Positions 27,546 through 37,535 of a DNA stretch of 64,000 bases are shown here, piece by piece; within the stretch, counting starts at the first letter, position 1, and every line of letters starts with the position of its first letter. A program made the translations under genes and the position numbers. Source of the stretch: Mycobacterium kubicae (GTDB lineage: Bacteria; Actinomycetota; Actinomycetes; Mycobacteriales; Mycobacteriaceae); contig NZ_CP065047.1 in the NCBI RefSeq assembly GCF_015689175.1, positions 5,146,001 through 5,210,000 of the forward strand. The letters run 5' to 3'. The notes below the pieces were generated by a model. It searched no databases. It was not told where the DNA came from and saw only the letters and a list, made by a program, of their open reading frames with translations.

Positions 27546-27573
27546 GTATCTAATACATGCGGTACCTGATACC
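27546..27573. promoter_or_regulatory. Two adjacent inverted repeats upstream of the esterase
   Basis: GTAT-CTA-ATAC (27546-27556) and GGTA-CCTGA-TACC (27561-27573) lie within 40 bp of the GTG start at 27583. They resemble the GTACT/AGTAC-type sites near the MmpL and TetR genes further on. Confidence 0.4.
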
Positions 27574-27582
27574 GTTGGCTCT

Positions 27583-28593
27583 GTGAATTCGTCTGATTGG
27601 CGGGATCGGCCCGCGAGCGCCCACTTCGGCTCCATCTGCTGGCAGTCGCGCCTGCTGGCGTTATTGACGGCTATCTTCGCGCGCCCAGTGCTCGCTACCT
27701 TGACCGTCATCGGCATAGTCATCAACCGTTTCAGTCCTCACCTGTTGCAGCGTGCACGCCTTGACGTCATCGACAAACCGCTGCGCGTGGTGCCGCCACC
27801 GGCGGGAACTCAAGTGACCCCCGTCGCATTGCCACAGTGTCCGGCCGAGTGGGTGGTATTCCCGACGGCCCGCCAGTCCGACCGGGTTATCGTCTACTTC
27901 CACGGCTCGGCGCTGGTGACTTTGGGTCTCAATTCGCATCGGCGGTTTGTCGGTAAGCTCTCCCAAGAGACCGGCGCGCGGGTATTCAATGTCGGTTACC
28001 GGCTGGCCCCGCAGGCCCGCCTTGAGGATGCCGTGTCCGACGGGCTCGACGCCTACCGCTACGTTATGTCGCTCGGCTTTTCAGCGGATCGCATTGTGCT
28101 AGCAGGAGATTCGGCCGGTGGCATGGTGGCTGCCGGTACCGCACTGGCCGCCCGCGACAGCGGGCTGCCGGTGCCTGCGGGTCAGGCGCTGATGTCACCG
28201 CTGACGTCGTCGGATATGGGGCTGAAGTACCGGGCCCTCAAAGACCATCGCGACGTGATGTTTCCGTTCATGACGGTGAAGTTCCTCTATGACGTCTTCG
28301 GTACTGTCAACGGCACCCGGGCGGCGCCAGTGATGCCGTCGGAGGCCGATCTGCATGGCCTTGGCCCATTTTTGCTCCAGGTTGGCACCCACGAGATGCT
28401 GCTCAATGACACCCTCACGCTGGCCGACCGGCTGCGGGCTCACGGCGTACCAGTGTGGGTGCAGCAGTGGCACAAGGCGATGCACATGTTCCAGCTCGGT
28501 TTCGACGTCAACCCAGATGCGCTTCGCGCGGTTGAGGAGGTGGCGATGTTTATCCGTCATCTCACCACCGCGCCGGAAAAGAACAGCGCATAA
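27583..28593 (+). CDS. HSL-family esterase/lipase, probably membrane-anchored
   Basis: This is 336 residues, GTG start. An N-terminal hydrophobic stretch (LLALLTAIFARPVLATLTVIG, about 22-42) may be a membrane anchor. Alpha/beta-hydrolase features: VYFHGSALVTLG (oxyanion region, HGS in place of the usual HGG), GYRLAPQARLEDAVSDGLDA, nucleophile elbow LAGDSAGGMVAAGT, Asp region LQVGTHEMLLNDTLTLADR and His region HKAMHMFQLGF. It would hydrolyse an ester or acyl chain. It stands ahead of the MmpS-MmpL pair and may act on the exported lipid; that is inferred from position. Confidence 0.85.
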   Translation: MNSSDWRDRPASAHFGSICWQSRLLALLTAIFARPVLATLTVIGIVINRFSPHLLQRARLDVIDKPLRVVPPPAGTQVTPVALPQCPAEWVVFPTARQSDRVIVYFHGSALVTLGLNSHRRFVGKLSQETGARVFNVGYRLAPQARLEDAVSDGLDAYRYVMSLGFSADRIVLAGDSAGGMVAAGTALAARDSGLPVPAGQALMSPLTSSDMGLKYRALKDHRDVMFPFMTVKFLYDVFGTVNGTRAAPVMPSEADLHGLGPFLLQVGTHEMLLNDTLTLADRLRAHGVPVWVQQWHKAMHMFQLGFDVNPDALRAVEEVAMFIRHLTTAPEKNSA

Positions 28594-29200
28594 TCCGCCC
28601 ATCGCGCAGGTCGTGGAACATAGAGCAGCCAGTAGCGCAGGGCTTCAAGTGCGGCGCGGACCAAGACGCCGGTCGCAGCACGAGGTGGACGACGAACGGG
28701 TTGTCGAGGTCAAGCGGATCAGGACCGCCGCGACGCTATCCCCGCCGACGCAATTGAGAGCTCGTTGCCTGCGCTCGGCCGTTCGGGATCACTGGATATG
28801 CTGTTGGCCGCCTACTCGCTGGTGGCCACCCTCTGGCAGACGCCAACCCGCCAGAGCGGCTCACCGATGTCTACGCAAAGGGCGCGCAAGTCGTTCCGCC
28901 CGAGTGGAATCTGGGCTTCGCGTCCGCCTTGACCCGCCTGCTGACCGCCAGGTGCATCGGCCTCATCTCTGAAACCTCATGAACAGAAAAGGAGACCAGG
29001 ACGCAGTGGCTTGGCGAACTGCAACCGGTGAAAACGATGCCAACCTTGTCGATGGCCGGGAACCAGGCGAGACCGCGCAGCCTTCCGCCGGCAATGGCTT
29101 TGCGCCAAACGCTAAGTTGCGATCGATCCAGTCGAATGGGCGGTGGGGCGCCCAACTAGCGGGAGATGGTTGGCTGGGGAGGATTCACGTTGGCGCTGCG
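28594..29200 (+). other. Gap with a degenerate coding remnant
   Basis: No intact gene. Between about 28725 and 28975 one plus frame reads ESSLPALGRSGSLDMLLAAY, then another reads RLTDVYAKGAQVVPPEWNLG, FASALTRLLTARCIGL before a stop. This suggests an old frameshifted gene of unknown family. The rest, up to the MmpS start, shows nothing else. Confidence 0.25.
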
Positions 29201-29620
29201 ATGAAGAAAATGTGGATCGTCCTGGTCATCGTGGCGGTGGTGGCGGTAGCGGGCTTCTGCGTACTGCGGCTTCGCACCTTTTTCGGCGTCCACGACGATC
29301 AGACGATGACCAGCGGCATCGCCGATGAGATCAAGCCGTTCAATCCCAAGCGCGTGGTTTACCAGGTTTATGGTCCCCCGGGGACGGTGGCCAACATCAA
29401 CTACTTGGACATCAATGCCCAGCCCCAGAAAGCTAGCAACGTGCCTTTGCCCTGGACGCTCTCGGTTACCTCGACGCTGCCCTCGGTGAGCGTCAACATC
29501 GTCGCGCAGGGCGACAGCAACCAAATCGGCTGCCGGATCATCGTGGACGAGGTGGTCAAGGACGAAAGGTCGAGTCAGGGTATGAATGCGCAAACGTTCT
29601 GCATAGTGAAGTCCGCATGA
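29201..29620 (+). CDS. MmpS-family membrane protein
   Basis: This is 139 residues. One N-terminal membrane segment ([20 protein letters not shown], about 5-24) is followed by the MmpS periplasmic domain: [60 protein letters not shown]. Two Cys (GCRI and TFCIV) could form the usual disulfide. MmpS proteins are accessory partners of MmpL exporters. ATG 29201 is chosen because the hydrophobic segment starts right after it; the frame is open further upstream. Its TGA overlaps the MmpL ATG (ATGA), so the two are coupled. Confidence 0.9.
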   Translation: MKKMWIVLVIVAVVAVAGFCVLRLRTFFGVHDDQTMTSGIADEIKPFNPKRVVYQVYGPPGTVANINYLDINAQPQKASNVPLPWTLSVTSTLPSVSVNIVAQGDSNQIGCRIIVDEVVKDERSSQGMNAQTFCIVKSA

Positions 29621-32550
29621 CCGATGACCGGGCCGCAGGGCTGCCGCATATGCCGGTTTTCGCGCGAACGGTCCACAAACTCGCGGTGCCCGTCGTCTTT
29701 GCCTGGGTGGGGCTTGTCGTCGTCCTCAGCGTCTTGGTTCCATCGCTGGACGCGGTCGCCGAAGAACACACCGTGTCGATGAGCCCCAAGGACGCGCCGT
29801 CGATGCAAGCGATGAAGCACATCGGCAAAGTATTCAACGAATTCAACAGTGACAGTGCGGTCATGATCGTGCTGGAAGGTGACAAGCCGCTGGGCGATGA
29901 GGCCCACCATTTCTACGACCAGATCGTCCGCAAACTCGAGGCTGACACGAAACACGTCCAGCACGTCCAGGACTTCTGGGGGGATCCGCTGACGGCCGCC
30001 GGTTCGCAAAGCTCCGACGGCAAGGCCGCCTATGTGCAGGCGTATCTTGCTGGTAACCAGGGCGAGAGCCTGGCCAGCGAGTCTGTCGCGGCGGTCCGCA
30101 AGATCGTGGACAGCGTGCCTGCGCCGTCGGGGGTCAAGGCCTATGTGACCGGCGCTGGGGCGTTGATCGCCGATCAGCACTCGGCCGGACAAAAGAGCCT
30201 CCAGAAGGTCACGATCATCACCTTCGTGGTGATCATCGTGATGTTGCTGTGGGTATACCGCTCGATTATCACCGTGTTCAGCACGTTGTTCATGGTGGTG
30301 ATCGAGGTGATGGCGGCTCGGGGGGTTGTCGCTTTCCTGGCCTACAACAACATCATGGGATTGTCGACCTTCGCGGTTAATATTTTGGTGCTGTTGGCCA
30401 TCGCCGCTGGGACAGACTATGCGATCTTTATTCTCGGCCGATATCAAGAGGCGCGCGGCCTAGGCGAGGACCGCGAAAAAGCCTTCTACACCATGTTCCA
30501 CGGAACCGCGCACGTCGTCCTTGGCTCTGGCCTGACTATTGCCGGTGCGATGTATTGCCTGAGCTTTACCCGGCTTCCGTATTTCCAGACTATGGGTATC
30601 CCTTGTGCGGTCGGGATGCTGGTCGCCGTTGCTGCCGCGCTGACCTTGGGTCCGGCGGTCCTGACCGTCGGCAGTTTCTTCAAGCTGTTCGATCCTAAGC
30701 GCAAGATGCGGACCCGGGGATGGCGACGGGTGGGCACCGCGATCGTGCGCTGGCCCGGGCCAATTCTCGCGGTGTCAGTCGCGATCGCCCTCATCGGTCT
30801 ACTCGCCCTACCCGGTTATCAAACCAATTACGACAACCGGCTGTATTTACCCCCGAGCGTCCCCGCGAATATCGGCTACGCCGCCGCCGAACGGCATTTC
30901 CCCGCGTCCCGGATGAATCCGGAATTGTTGATGATCGAGACCGATCACGACATGCGCAACCCGGCGGGCATGCTGGTGTTGGACCGGATCGCCAGGGGGG
31001 TCTTCCACATCCCGGGTGTCGCGCGCGTCCAGGCGATCACCCGGCCGCTGGGAACGCCGATCGAGCACACCTCAATCCCGTTCCAGATCAGCATGCAAAA
31101 CACCACGCAGGTCGAAAACCAGCAGTACATGCACCAGCGCATGGACGACATGCTCAAGCAGGCCGACGCGATGCAACAGTCCATCGACACCATGCAGCGC
31201 ATGTACAACATCACCTCGCAGATGGCCGCGGTCACCCACCACATGGACGGCCTCACGCATGAAATGTTGGATGTCACAAACACATTGCGCGACAACATCG
31301 CCAACTTCGATGATTTCTTCCGGCCGATTCGCAGCTACTTCTACTGGGAAAAGCACTGCTTCGACATCCCGGGCTGCTGGTCGCTGCGATCCCTCTTCGA
31401 CGCGCTCGACGGTCTGGATCAGATCACCGAAAAATTCACCTATCTTGCCGGCGACATATCTCAGCTGGACGCCTTGATGCCGCAGATGCTGGCGCAGATG
31501 CCGCCCATGATCGCCACCATGACGACCATGAAGCAAATGATGCTGACCATGCACAGCTCGATGTCGTCGCTGTATGACCAGATGGACGTGATGAGCCAAA
31601 ACTCGACCGCCATGGGCCAGGCCTTCGACGCCGCCAAGAACGACGACTCGTTCTACATCCCGCCGGAAGTCTTCGACAACCCCGACTTCAAGCGCGGTCT
31701 GAAGATGTTCCTGTCGCCGGACGGGCACGCGGCCCGCTTCATCATCTCCCATGAAGGGGATCCCGCGACCCCGGAAGGCATTTCGCACGTCGAGCCGATC
31801 AAGAACGCAGCCAAGGAAGCCATCAAGGGAACTCCGCTGGAGGGCGCCAAGATCTACCTTGCCGGCACCGCCGCGGTCTACAAGGACATGCGCGACGGCT
31901 CCAAATACGACCTGATGATCGCGGCAATAGCTGCGGCCAGCCTGATTTTGATCATCATGCTGATCATCACCCGAAGCCTGGTCGCCGCGGTCACCATCGT
32001 GGGCACGGTGCTGATCTCGTTGGGCGCCTCGTTCGGACTGTCCGTGCTGGTGTGGCAGGACATCATCGGCTTCAAACTGCACTGGATGGTGCTGGCGATG
32101 TCCATCATCTTGATGCTGGCCGTCGGATCCGACTACAACCTGCTGCTGGTGTCCCGTTTCAAAGAAGAAATCGGTGCCGGTTTGAAAACCGGAATCATCC
32201 GCTCGATGGCCGGCACCGGTGCGGTGGTGACGTCTGCGGGCCTGGTCTTCGCCGCCACCATGGCCTCGTTCATATTCAGCGATTTGAAAGTCGTCGGGCA
32301 GGTCGGCACCACCATCGGCCTGGGTCTGCTGTTCGACACCCTGATCGTGCGCTCATTCATGATGCCGTCCGTCGCCGCGCTGCTGGGGCGCTGGTTCTGG
32401 TGGCCGCAGCAGGTACGCACTCGCCCGGCCAGCCAGCTACTTCGGCCCTACGGGCCACGTTCGGCGGTTCGCGCCTACCTGCTGCCCCGGCAAGATGACC
32501 CGCAGTCGGCGACCACCGACCGGTTCCCGGCGGCCTCACCGCACTACTAA
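29617..32550 (+). CDS. MmpL-family RND transporter
   Basis: This is a 977-residue RND transporter with the standard layout. A first membrane helix ([20 protein letters not shown]) precedes a periplasmic loop with [21 protein letters not shown] helix bundle holds the [16 protein letters not shown] proton-relay motif (Asp-Tyr). A long Met/Gln-rich loop ([20 protein letters not shown]...) follows, then a second helix bundle with [16 protein letters not shown]. The exported substrate would be a lipid or siderophore; which one cannot be told. Coupled to the MmpS upstream. A GTCCCG/CGGGAC hairpin follows the stop by about 20 bp. Confidence 0.94.
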   Translation: MTDDRAAGLPHMPVFARTVHKLAVPVVFAWVGLVVVLSVLVPSLDAVAEEHTVSMSPKDAPSMQAMKHIGKVFNEFNSDSAVMIVLEGDKPLGDEAHHFYDQIVRKLEADTKHVQHVQDFWGDPLTAAGSQSSDGKAAYVQAYLAGNQGESLASESVAAVRKIVDSVPAPSGVKAYVTGAGALIADQHSAGQKSLQKVTIITFVVIIVMLLWVYRSIITVFSTLFMVVIEVMAARGVVAFLAYNNIMGLSTFAVNILVLLAIAAGTDYAIFILGRYQEARGLGEDREKAFYTMFHGTAHVVLGSGLTIAGAMYCLSFTRLPYFQTMGIPCAVGMLVAVAAALTLGPAVLTVGSFFKLFDPKRKMRTRGWRRVGTAIVRWPGPILAVSVAIALIGLLALPGYQTNYDNRLYLPPSVPANIGYAAAERHFPASRMNPELLMIETDHDMRNPAGMLVLDRIARGVFHIPGVARVQAITRPLGTPIEHTSIPFQISMQNTTQVENQQYMHQRMDDMLKQADAMQQSIDTMQRMYNITSQMAAVTHHMDGLTHEMLDVTNTLRDNIANFDDFFRPIRSYFYWEKHCFDIPGCWSLRSLFDALDGLDQITEKFTYLAGDISQLDALMPQMLAQMPPMIATMTTMKQMMLTMHSSMSSLYDQMDVMSQNSTAMGQAFDAAKNDDSFYIPPEVFDNPDFKRGLKMFLSPDGHAARFIISHEGDPATPEGISHVEPIKNAAKEAIKGTPLEGAKIYLAGTAAVYKDMRDGSKYDLMIAAIAAASLILIIMLIITRSLVAAVTIVGTVLISLGASFGLSVLVWQDIIGFKLHWMVLAMSIILMLAVGSDYNLLLVSRFKEEIGAGLKTGIIRSMAGTGAVVTSAGLVFAATMASFIFSDLKVVGQVGTTIGLGLLFDTLIVRSFMMPSVAALLGRWFWWPQQVRTRPASQLLRPYGPRSAVRAYLLPRQDDPQSATTDRFPAASPHY

Positions 32551-32571
32551 GGCATTGCTGAGGTGCATGCA

Positions 32572-32590
32572 GTCCCGACCGCGGCGGGAC
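32572..32590. terminator. Hairpin after the MmpL gene
   Basis: GTCCCG-ACCGCGG-CGGGAC is a perfect 6-bp-arm hairpin starting 22 bp after the MmpL stop. There is no T-run, so termination strength is uncertain. Confidence 0.4.
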
Positions 32591-32765
32591 TAGGGCGGGG
32601 TTAGCTCCAGTTCCAGACCGACATTTCCCCGGGGAAGGTAGTTGTTGCACACGTGGGTGGACTTGGCGACAACGCCCTTGTTGTTGCAGAAGATCTTCAT
32701 GTGATTGGGCCACGCGAACCAAAGCGGATCGCCGTAGACAGCCTCGGAGAACACGCGAGTTTTGC
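32590..32765 (-). pseudogene. 3' fragment of an unknown gene
   Basis: The minus frame reads [54 protein letters not shown] and stops. The composition is protein-like, with paired Cys as in secreted proteins, but no start or upstream coding continues. Probably the remains of a deleted gene. The family was not recognised. Confidence 0.3.
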
Positions 32766-33002
32766 AACATCCAACGCACCTTTCTCAATAGCGCCCGACG
32801 GTCGCTAAGACATCGACCTAAACGCCTACTTTCTGCTGCACCCCGCACCAGAAGACACTTCGGCGACATAGGCCCGCTGGTGACGTTGGCGGTTGGTCTA
32901 TAGGGAAACCATCAAAGACCTCACCGTCGAGCATGAAGTCCTGAAGTCTTGGAGGACAAAGTGAAGCGGCTGCTGCGGAAAGAGGGGTTTGCGGACGGTG
33001 GC

Positions 33003-33644
33003 CTACGATGCGGGCTCATCGGCCTTGCGGCGGTGCGCGGCGAGGAAGTCATCGACGATGCGCTCACAGTCTTGACGATCGATGGCACGCAGCCCGGTGA
33101 GTCGGGCAAACGCCACTGGCCCGACGAGTTGACACAGGATGAGCTCCGGGTCGAAATCGTCGAGGTCGGCGCGGGCTTCGGGGCTTTGCAACAGGGCATC
33201 GAATGGCTGGCGATACTGGTCGATGATCCGTGTGCGCAGCGCGTGCCGGTCGTGGGTTTCCTGGGTGCCGTTTGGTGTGCGGCCAAGCGCGACCCAGGCC
33301 AGGGTGGTGACGTGCAGCGGTGCCTCCTGGAACAGCGTGGCCTGTCGGCTCAACAGTTCGATGAGTTGGTCGCGCAACGATCCCGTCTCCGGTGCAGGGT
33401 GGACCTGCGGCAGCAGCCTTTCAAATGTGGCGGCAAGCAGTTGAGTGGAGCTGCTGAAGTGGCGATACAGGGTCGTGCGCGCGACTTTGGAGGCTTTGGT
33501 GACCGCGTCGATGGTGACGGCTTCGATGCCGCCGGCGCTCAGGAGTTTGGTGGCCGCATCCAATAGCCGGGTTCGTGAGCGCAACAGGCGCGGGTCGACG
33601 TCATCATCGTCGTCGACCGGGAATTCCAGGGTGTCGCGCTCCAT
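33003..33644 (-). CDS. TetR-family transcriptional regulator
   Basis: This is 213 residues: an acidic start (MERDTLEFPVDDDDDVDPRL), then the HTH VTIDAVTKASKVARTTLYRHF. The C-terminal domain (QLIELLSRQATLFQEAPLHV, TRIIDQYRQPFDALL, DPELILCQLVGPVAFARLTG) matches the TetR_C type common in mycobacteria. It is divergent from the second MmpL gene. The large palindrome at 33724-33748 is 80 bp upstream of its start, a good place for autoregulation and control of the MmpL. Confidence 0.9.
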   Translation of the reverse strand: MERDTLEFPVDDDDDVDPRLLRSRTRLLDAATKLLSAGGIEAVTIDAVTKASKVARTTLYRHFSSSTQLLAATFERLLPQVHPAPETGSLRDQLIELLSRQATLFQEAPLHVTTLAWVALGRTPNGTQETHDRHALRTRIIDQYRQPFDALLQSPEARADLDDFDPELILCQLVGPVAFARLTGLRAIDRQDCERIVDDFLAAHRRKADEPAS

Positions 33645-33723
33645 GTAGTCACCGTAAACCTCGCGCGTAGCTGGCCGGCACCGAATCGCGGCTGCATCGG
33701 TCGATTGATTCGACCCCTAGACG

Positions 33724-33748
33724 GCTACGCTACTACTAGTAGCGTAGC
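33724..33748. promoter_or_regulatory. 25-bp palindrome, probable TetR operator
   Basis: GCTACGCTACTA and TAGTAGCGTAGC are perfect 12-bp inverted repeats around a single C. It lies 80 bp upstream of the TetR at 33644. A CACTAGTA sequence follows within 15 bp. The same GCTACGCTACT half recurs upstream of another TetR at 40039. Confidence 0.7.
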
Positions 33749-33799
33749 GATACCACTAGTACACTTGTCTGTAAGGGTCTGTGGGGCGAAGGAGGACGC

Positions 33800-33943
33800 A
33801 TGATCGGGCAGCGGGTCGGACGATCCCTGGTTGAGCAGCTCCAGGGCGCGGCCACCACAGGCCGGTTCGTGTGGCGGACGAACGAACTCTGCCGGCGGGC
33901 GCGAGGGGGAATCGCACAGACGGGCGGGGCTGGTCGGCGATGA
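33800..33943 (+). CDS. Small ORF (47 aa), unknown
   Basis: The ATG is preceded by GAAGGAGGA, an excellent ribosome site. The product MIGQRVGRSLVEQLQGAATT continues with GRFVWRTNELCRR and ends after GGAGRR. No family was recognised. It may be the truncated start of a longer gene, since the region downstream seems degenerate. Confidence 0.35.
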   Translation: MIGQRVGRSLVEQLQGAATTGRFVWRTNELCRRARGGIAQTGGAGRR

Positions 33944-34392
33944 ATGTGCCGCTTGGGCTAACCAAGACGCATGTGTGGGCGCGGGGGGTTCGCGATTTCA
34001 GGCTGGTCCGCCGCGGTATCACTCGGCGCCTACACCGACAGCCGCCGGTTGATGACCGCGGCCGCGTTCGTCCCCGTCACTACCCTCCTCGCTCCTGCTC
34101 CTACTTGGACGACGAGTTGATGAACCGGGAAATGTATGACCACGTGCGCGACGAGCCGATCAGGTTGATCTCCCGGCTGGGATTTCGCCTGCGCCGTTCA
34201 TGAAGCGGTCACTGTTTCGGAGTCGGTGCATCGTCATTGTCAAACCGCCTGTGCGCAAAGGGATCACGTGTCGCTGTACCGGACATGCTGGACCGTCGAC
34301 GGCGCGTTGGTCACCGCCTGAAGCGGCTGGTTGCGCGGCGGCGATCAGAGAGCTTCGGACACCGGTGGCGGTTTCGCCGGGCAGGTAGAAGG

Positions 34393-34405
34393 GTACTGGT
34401 AGTAC
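34393..34405. promoter_or_regulatory. Inverted repeat upstream of the second MmpL
   Basis: GTACT-GGT-AGTAC, followed by GATACCG within 15 bp, lies about 45 bp before the MmpL start. It is similar in form to ATACT-ATT-AGTAT at 39050-39062. Confidence 0.45.
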
Positions 34406-34448
34406 TGTTGCGATACCGTTGATTTCTTTCGAAGTAGCGGGGCGGGGG

Positions 34449-37400
34449 ATGGCAGACAACGGGTGGGTCTCTTCGGGCGTGGCGACCTTGAGTCGCCCTG
34501 TTCGGGAGCGACTTCAAAAGGTTGCGGCCGGTGAGGGCGCGTACAGCGATCGGCTAGCGCGCTTGGCGGGTTTCAGTATCCGACATAAGGTGCTGATCAT
34601 CGGCATGTGGGTGGTGAGCGCCGCTGCCCTGGCGGTGCTGTTCCCGCAGCTGGAAACCGTTGTTAGACAGCAGTCAGTGAATCTCATACCGCGCGATGCG
34701 CCATCGCTTCAGACGGTAGACCGCATGGGCGCGGCCTTCGGCGAGCAGGGATCCAAGACGACGATATTTGTCGCGATGGAGGATCCGGCGGGCCTGACTG
34801 CGCCGGTGCGCGGACGCTACAACGCGATGATTTCCCGGTTGCGTGCCGATTCGGAGCATGTGCGCTTGGTTCAAGACTTGTTGGCCGACCCAGTCACCGC
34901 AAGCCAGGCAGTCAGCCAAGACGGCAAAGCCTGGTATGTGCCGGTGGGAGTGGCCGGAACGCTGGGCGATCTCAAAGCTGCCGAATCGGTCCAGGCGGTC
35001 CGCACGATCGCCGCCCAGGCATTCAGCGGCTCACCCACCGATGTTCGCGTCACCGGGCCCCCGGCCACCTTCCGCGATCAAATCGCTTCGGCCGAAGAGG
35101 ATTTGGTTGTCATCTCGGTCGCGACAGTAGGCCTGATCGCGATGATTTTGCTGGTCGTGTATCGGTCGGTGTTTACCGCCTTGCTGCCGCTGCTGGTCAT
35201 CGGCGTGAGCCTGGCGGTGGGGCGCGGAGTGCTATCAGCGTTGGGCGAATCGGGCATGCCGGTGTCGCAGTTCACCATCGCCTTCATGACGGTGATCTTG
35301 CTGGGTGCCGGCACCGATTATTCGGTGTTCTTGATCAGTCGATATCACGAGCAGCGACGCCAAAACGTCCCGCCGGATCTGTCGGTGATCAACGCGACCG
35401 CCACCATCGGGCGCGTGATTTTGGCTTCGGCCGCCACCGTGGCGTTTGCGTTTCTGGCCATGGTGTTCGCGAAGTTGAGCGTGTTCGCCGCGTTGGGTCC
35501 CGCGTGCGCAATCGCCGTCTTTGTCGGGTTTGCGGCCACGGTGACTTTATTTCCCCCGGTGTTGGCGCTGGCGGCCAAACGCGGCATCGGTGAACCCAAG
35601 GCCGACCGCACACGCCGCTACTGGAACTGGATCGCCGTGGCCGTGGTGCGTCGACCCGTTCCACTGCTGGTCGCCAGTCTGGCCCTGGTGCTAGGCCTGG
35701 CGGCCGTCGCGCTGACTATGCACATCAGCTACGACGATCGCCAAGGACAGCCGGCGACCACCGCCAGCAATGAGGGGTATCACCTGCTGGACCGCCACTT
35801 TCGCAAGGACGTCATCATCACCGAATTCATGCTGGTTGAATCGCCCACTGATATGCGCACCAGCAAGGCCCTGGCCGACCTGGATGAAATGGCGTCTCGG
35901 GTCTCGCAACTGCCTGGTGTCACCAAGGTCTCCGGTGTCACCCGGCCCACGGGCGCACGCCTGGACCAGGCTCAACTGTCGTGGCAAAACGGCCAGATCG
36001 GTAACAAGATGGCCGGCGCGGTCGCCAAGGGAGACGCCCATAAGGATGACCTGGCCAAACTCACCCACGGCGCCGACCAACTCGCCGGCGGTCTCGCGCA
36101 ACTGGACACCACCTTGCGCACCGCGTTGACACCGTTGACCGGGATCCTCACTCAGGCCCAGTCGAGTGGATCCCAAGTCCAGCGGTTCCGTCCGCTGCTA
36201 CAGCAGCTTTCGGCTACCGCCCCTGCCGTCGACCAAGCCATCCGAACCGGTCCGGGGCTGCGTCAGCAAGCCGACCAAGCCCAAAACGCAATCGCCGCCA
36301 TCGACCCGCTCGTCGGTGCGCTCAACACCTCCCCATGGTGTGCGACCACACCGGAATGCGCCCAACTCCGCGACCAGGTGCAGATCCTGGTGACCCTGCG
36401 CCATACCGGCTTCTTCAACCAGCTTGCCAACCTCGGCGACCTGTACCAGCCCGGCAGCGACACCGCGGCCGGCACCGTGGCCGACGTCCAAAACGCAATC
36501 ACGTCGCTGGACAAGGCTTTCGGAGCACTCGGCGACCCTGCCGACCTGGCCGGCAACATCCGCCGCCTCCAAAGCGGCATCAGCCAACTCGCCTCCGGCG
36601 CACAGGCCCTCGCCACCGGCGTGCACACCCTGGCCGACAGCAACATCGAAATGCTGTCGGGCATGAGCCAAATCGCCACCCAACTGCAGAATTCCGCACG
36701 AACCACCGCCGGCTCAGACAACGCCAGCGGCTTCTACCTTCCCACCAATGCCTTCGAGAACCGCCAATTCGCCGACGTCGCAAAGCATTTCCTGTCGCCC
36801 GACGGCAAAACCGCGCGTTTCGCCATCGAATCCAGTTACGACCCCTACAGCAGCGACGCGATGAACCTCGCCCACAAAATCACCGAGATCGCCGATGCCG
36901 CACGACCCAACACCTCGCTGGCCAACGCCACGGTGTCGATGGCCGGATTCCCCGCCGTCAACTCCGACATCCAACGCCTGCTTTCCGCCGACTTTCATCA
37001 GCTGGCCTTTGCGACCCTCGTCATCGTCGGCCTCATCTTGGTCGTATTGCTGCGCGCCCTGGTCGCCCCGCTCTACCTGTTGGGTACCGTCGTGCTCAAC
37101 TACGGCGCCGCGCTCGGACTGGGAACCCTCGTCTTTCAATATGGCCTCGGCAAGGAAATCGCCTGGCCCGTACCGCTTCTAGCGTTCATAATCCTGGTGG
37201 CCGTCGGCGCCGACTACAACATGCTGCTCATCTCGCGACTACGCGAAGAATCGACCCACAACATTCGCGTCGGCGTCCTGCGAACCGTCGCAAATACCGG
37301 CTCAGTCATCACTTCGGCCGGGCTCATCTTCGCCGCCAGCATGTTCGGCCTGATCGTCGGCTCCATCGCGATCATGATCCAAGCCGGGTTCATCATTGGC

Positions 37401-37535
37401 TGCGGCCTACTTCTGGATACCTTCGTCGTTCGCACGCTCACGGTTCCCGCGATCGCCACACTGCTGCGCGAAGCGAGCTGGTGGCCGCAACGGAAACCCC
37501 TGACTCACAACGGCCGACCACATCGGACCACATGA
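34449..37535 (+). CDS. MmpL-family RND transporter
   Basis: This is 1028 residues. The first helix VLIIGMWVVSAAALAVLFPQ is followed by a periplasmic domain and a helix bundle with GAGTDYSVFLISRYHEQRRQ (Asp-Tyr proton relay). A long loop has ADQLAGGLAQLDTTLRTALT repeats, two Cys (PWCATTPECAQL) and LASGAQALATGVHTLADSNI. The second bundle has VGADYNMLLISRLREES. It is diverged from the MmpL at 29617 (longer, different loop) and lacks an MmpS beside it. The start ATG 34449 follows GCGGGGG; an upstream ATT/ATG frame exists. Its stop overlaps the ATG of an alpha/beta hydrolase, which suggests joint function. Confidence 0.93.
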   Translation: MADNGWVSSGVATLSRPVRERLQKVAAGEGAYSDRLARLAGFSIRHKVLIIGMWVVSAAALAVLFPQLETVVRQQSVNLIPRDAPSLQTVDRMGAAFGEQGSKTTIFVAMEDPAGLTAPVRGRYNAMISRLRADSEHVRLVQDLLADPVTASQAVSQDGKAWYVPVGVAGTLGDLKAAESVQAVRTIAAQAFSGSPTDVRVTGPPATFRDQIASAEEDLVVISVATVGLIAMILLVVYRSVFTALLPLLVIGVSLAVGRGVLSALGESGMPVSQFTIAFMTVILLGAGTDYSVFLISRYHEQRRQNVPPDLSVINATATIGRVILASAATVAFAFLAMVFAKLSVFAALGPACAIAVFVGFAATVTLFPPVLALAAKRGIGEPKADRTRRYWNWIAVAVVRRPVPLLVASLALVLGLAAVALTMHISYDDRQGQPATTASNEGYHLLDRHFRKDVIITEFMLVESPTDMRTSKALADLDEMASRVSQLPGVTKVSGVTRPTGARLDQAQLSWQNGQIGNKMAGAVAKGDAHKDDLAKLTHGADQLAGGLAQLDTTLRTALTPLTGILTQAQSSGSQVQRFRPLLQQLSATAPAVDQAIRTGPGLRQQADQAQNAIAAIDPLVGALNTSPWCATTPECAQLRDQVQILVTLRHTGFFNQLANLGDLYQPGSDTAAGTVADVQNAITSLDKAFGALGDPADLAGNIRRLQSGISQLASGAQALATGVHTLADSNIEMLSGMSQIATQLQNSARTTAGSDNASGFYLPTNAFENRQFADVAKHFLSPDGKTARFAIESSYDPYSSDAMNLAHKITEIADAARPNTSLANATVSMAGFPAVNSDIQRLLSADFHQLAFATLVIVGLILVVLLRALVAPLYLLGTVVLNYGAALGLGTLVFQYGLGKEIAWPVPLLAFIILVAVGADYNMLLISRLREESTHNIRVGVLRTVANTGSVITSAGLIFAASMFGLIVGSIAIMIQAGFIIGCGLLLDTFVVRTLTVPAIATLLREASWWPQRKPLTHNGRPHRTT

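Larger units (their letters stand above)
33645..34448. other. 800-bp region between the TetR and the second MmpL
   Basis: This holds a large palindrome (33724-33748), a small ORF with a strong ribosome site (33800-33943) and a GTACT-GGT-AGTAC repeat (34393-34405). Other open frames look like noise. It may be the site of an old deletion. Confidence 0.4.

Noticed and set aside
28979..29200. Upstream extension of the MmpS gene (74 more residues)
   Set aside because: The extension is hydrophilic and would bury the N-terminal membrane segment in the middle of the protein; MmpS proteins begin just before that segment.
36335..37531. Open frame extending the alpha/beta hydrolase far upstream into the second MmpL gene
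   Set aside because: The MmpL frame is clearly coding there; the hydrolase starts at the ATGA overlap (37532), which gives a normal N-terminus.
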